Below the pieces are notes generated by a model, which saw only the letters and a program-made list of their open reading frames with translations, had not been told where the DNA came from and made no database searches. From a bacterium (GTDB lineage Bacteria; Calditrichota; Calditrichia; RBG-13-44-9; J042), in NCBI GenBank assembly GCA_015494485.1, contig WGBF01000069.1:1-6611 (forward strand): 6,611 nucleotides of DNA, given 5' to 3'. Position numbers and translations under genes: made by a program. Below, in pieces: positions 5,853-6,611 of the stretch (positions are counted from its first letter, which is position 1; every line of letters starts with the position of its first letter).

Positions 5853-6611
5853 CTAATTCAGAGAGATGGGCTGCGGCTGTGTGGATGTTTCAGGTGGATG
5901 GGATGGATACAGCCTGGCATTGGTGTCCGGATTCGAAGGGGATGTTTCCCCAAGTTGAAAGCGACTGGTAATGGTGTAAATTTGTTGCGCCACCTGCTTC
6001 ATATCCCGCACGGAATTGTTGATTTCCACAATCTGCGCACTCATTTCTTCCGTCATGGCACTGACTTCCTCAGCAGCGGCACTGTTTTCCTGGCTCACGC
6101 GGGTAATTTTGTCCATACTGGCTTTCAATTTTTTACTACTTTGCGCGATAGTAGCCAGCACATGTGAACTTTCCTCCACGGTAGAGGAAACGCTGTTCAT
6201 GGCCTGTTCCACATCGTTGCTGGCTATGGCCATTTCGCTGGTGGCGCCGGCAATTTGTTCCACCTTATTGGAAACTTCCACAATGGAGTTCAAAATGCGG
6301 TTCAGGGCTTCTTTGGCATTTGCGGCTTCCTGGGCCCCTTTTTCAACCTGTAACACGCTCTGGTCCATGGTCTTTTTGGTTTGCTGGGTACCCTGCTGAA
6401 TGTTGGTAATTAATTTGGCAATTTTTCGAGTGGCTTCTCCGGAACGCTCGGCCAGTTTTCGTACCTCTTCGGCGACTACGGCAAACCCTTTTCCATGCGC
6501 ACCGGCCTGGGCGGCTTCAATGGCAGCATTAATGGAGAGCAAATTGGTCTGGTCAGCAATTTCCTCAATGGTTTCCAGAATAGTGTTCACCTGATTGGTG
6601 TAATGCAACAT
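5853..6611 (-). CDS. Methyl-accepting chemotaxis protein, C-terminal signalling part (N-terminus outside the window)
   Basis: This is the cytoplasmic end of a chemoreceptor that controls the CheA kinase through CheW and so sets flagellar or twitching behaviour. The 252 visible residues begin just before the hairpin tip, whose highly conserved sequence DQTNLLSINAAIEAAQAGAHGKGFAVVAEEVRKLAERS-like block falls at about 20-57 and binds CheA and CheW. A long Ala/Ser/Glu/Gln-rich coiled coil with heptad spacing follows (about 58-218), containing a likely methylation segment SAAAEEVSAMTEEMSA (177-192) with adjacent Glu pairs. The end (223-252) is a flexible Ser/Thr/Pro/Gln tail without a CheR-binding NWETF-type pentapeptide. 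The Met codon at the very edge of the window (6609-6611) is internal: the matching descending arm of the coiled coil, HAMP and sensor regions should lie beyond the edge. The stop is TAG at 5853-5855, and the gene converges on polX. The ligand cannot be judged from this part. Confidence 0.95.
   Translation of the reverse strand: MLHYTNQVNTILETIEEIADQTNLLSINAAIEAAQAGAHGKGFAVVAEEVRKLAERSGEATRKIAKLITNIQQGTQQTKKTMDQSVLQVEKGAQEAANAKEALNRILNSIVEVSNKVEQIAGATSEMAIASNDVEQAMNSVSSTVEESSHVLATIAQSSKKLKASMDKITRVSQENSAAAEEVSAMTEEMSAQIVEINNSVRDMKQVAQQIYTITSRFQLGETSPSNPDTNARLYPSHPPETSTQPQPISLN

Noticed and set aside
5898..6399. Two + strand open frames opposite the chemoreceptor gene
   Set aside because: The - strand frame carries the conserved chemoreceptor signalling sequence; the + strand frames are low-complexity shadows of its coiled coil.
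6609..6611. The edge ATG as the start of the chemoreceptor gene
   Set aside because: It falls just before the signalling tip. A receptor needs the other half of the coiled coil and usually a sensor region upstream, so this Met is internal.

Overview
The window reads as ordinary chromosomal housekeeping DNA from a Gram-negative bacterium. It holds six protein genes, two of them cut by the window edges. Five lie on the + strand; the last, a chemotaxis receptor, is on the - strand and converges on polX. I see no tRNA, rRNA, CRISPR array, transposase, integrase, phage gene or long repeat. A lipobox protein points to a lipoprotein-bearing, probably diderm cell. ATP-dependent PEP carboxykinase, PolX with a PHP domain and a chemoreceptor would fit an FCB-type or related environmental lineage (for example Calditrichota or Ignavibacteria), but this placement is only an impression from protein style. 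Shine-Dalgarno sites are clear before ndk, the lipoprotein gene and pckA, so translation initiation looks conventional.

Layout: 1-564, the 3' part of an unrecognised, mostly helical protein. 565-708, a gap with two possible stem-loops and a small overlapping ORF. 709-1128, ndk (nucleoside diphosphate kinase, GTG start), followed by a strong intrinsic terminator. 1239-2186, a lipoprotein with a DNase I-like (endonuclease/exonuclease/phosphatase) domain, best read as an exported nuclease. 2328-3911, pckA, followed by a second strong intrinsic terminator with a GCAA tetraloop. 4060-5787, polX (family X polymerase plus PHP exonuclease). 5788-5852, a short GC-rich convergent gap. 5853-6611 on the - strand, the C-terminal signalling half of a methyl-accepting chemotaxis protein.

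The genes do not form one functional operon. The two terminators separate ndk from the lipoprotein gene and pckA from polX, and each + strand gene has its own gap of about 110 to 150 bp, so most are probably single transcription units. Functions are unrelated: nucleotide balancing, extracellular nucleic acid (or phosphodiester) hydrolysis, gluconeogenesis, DNA repair and chemotaxis.

I found no convincing new system. The items most worth checking are the possible structured leader and overlapping small ORF before ndk, the substrate of the exported nuclease-like lipoprotein, and the identity of the helical protein at the left edge.
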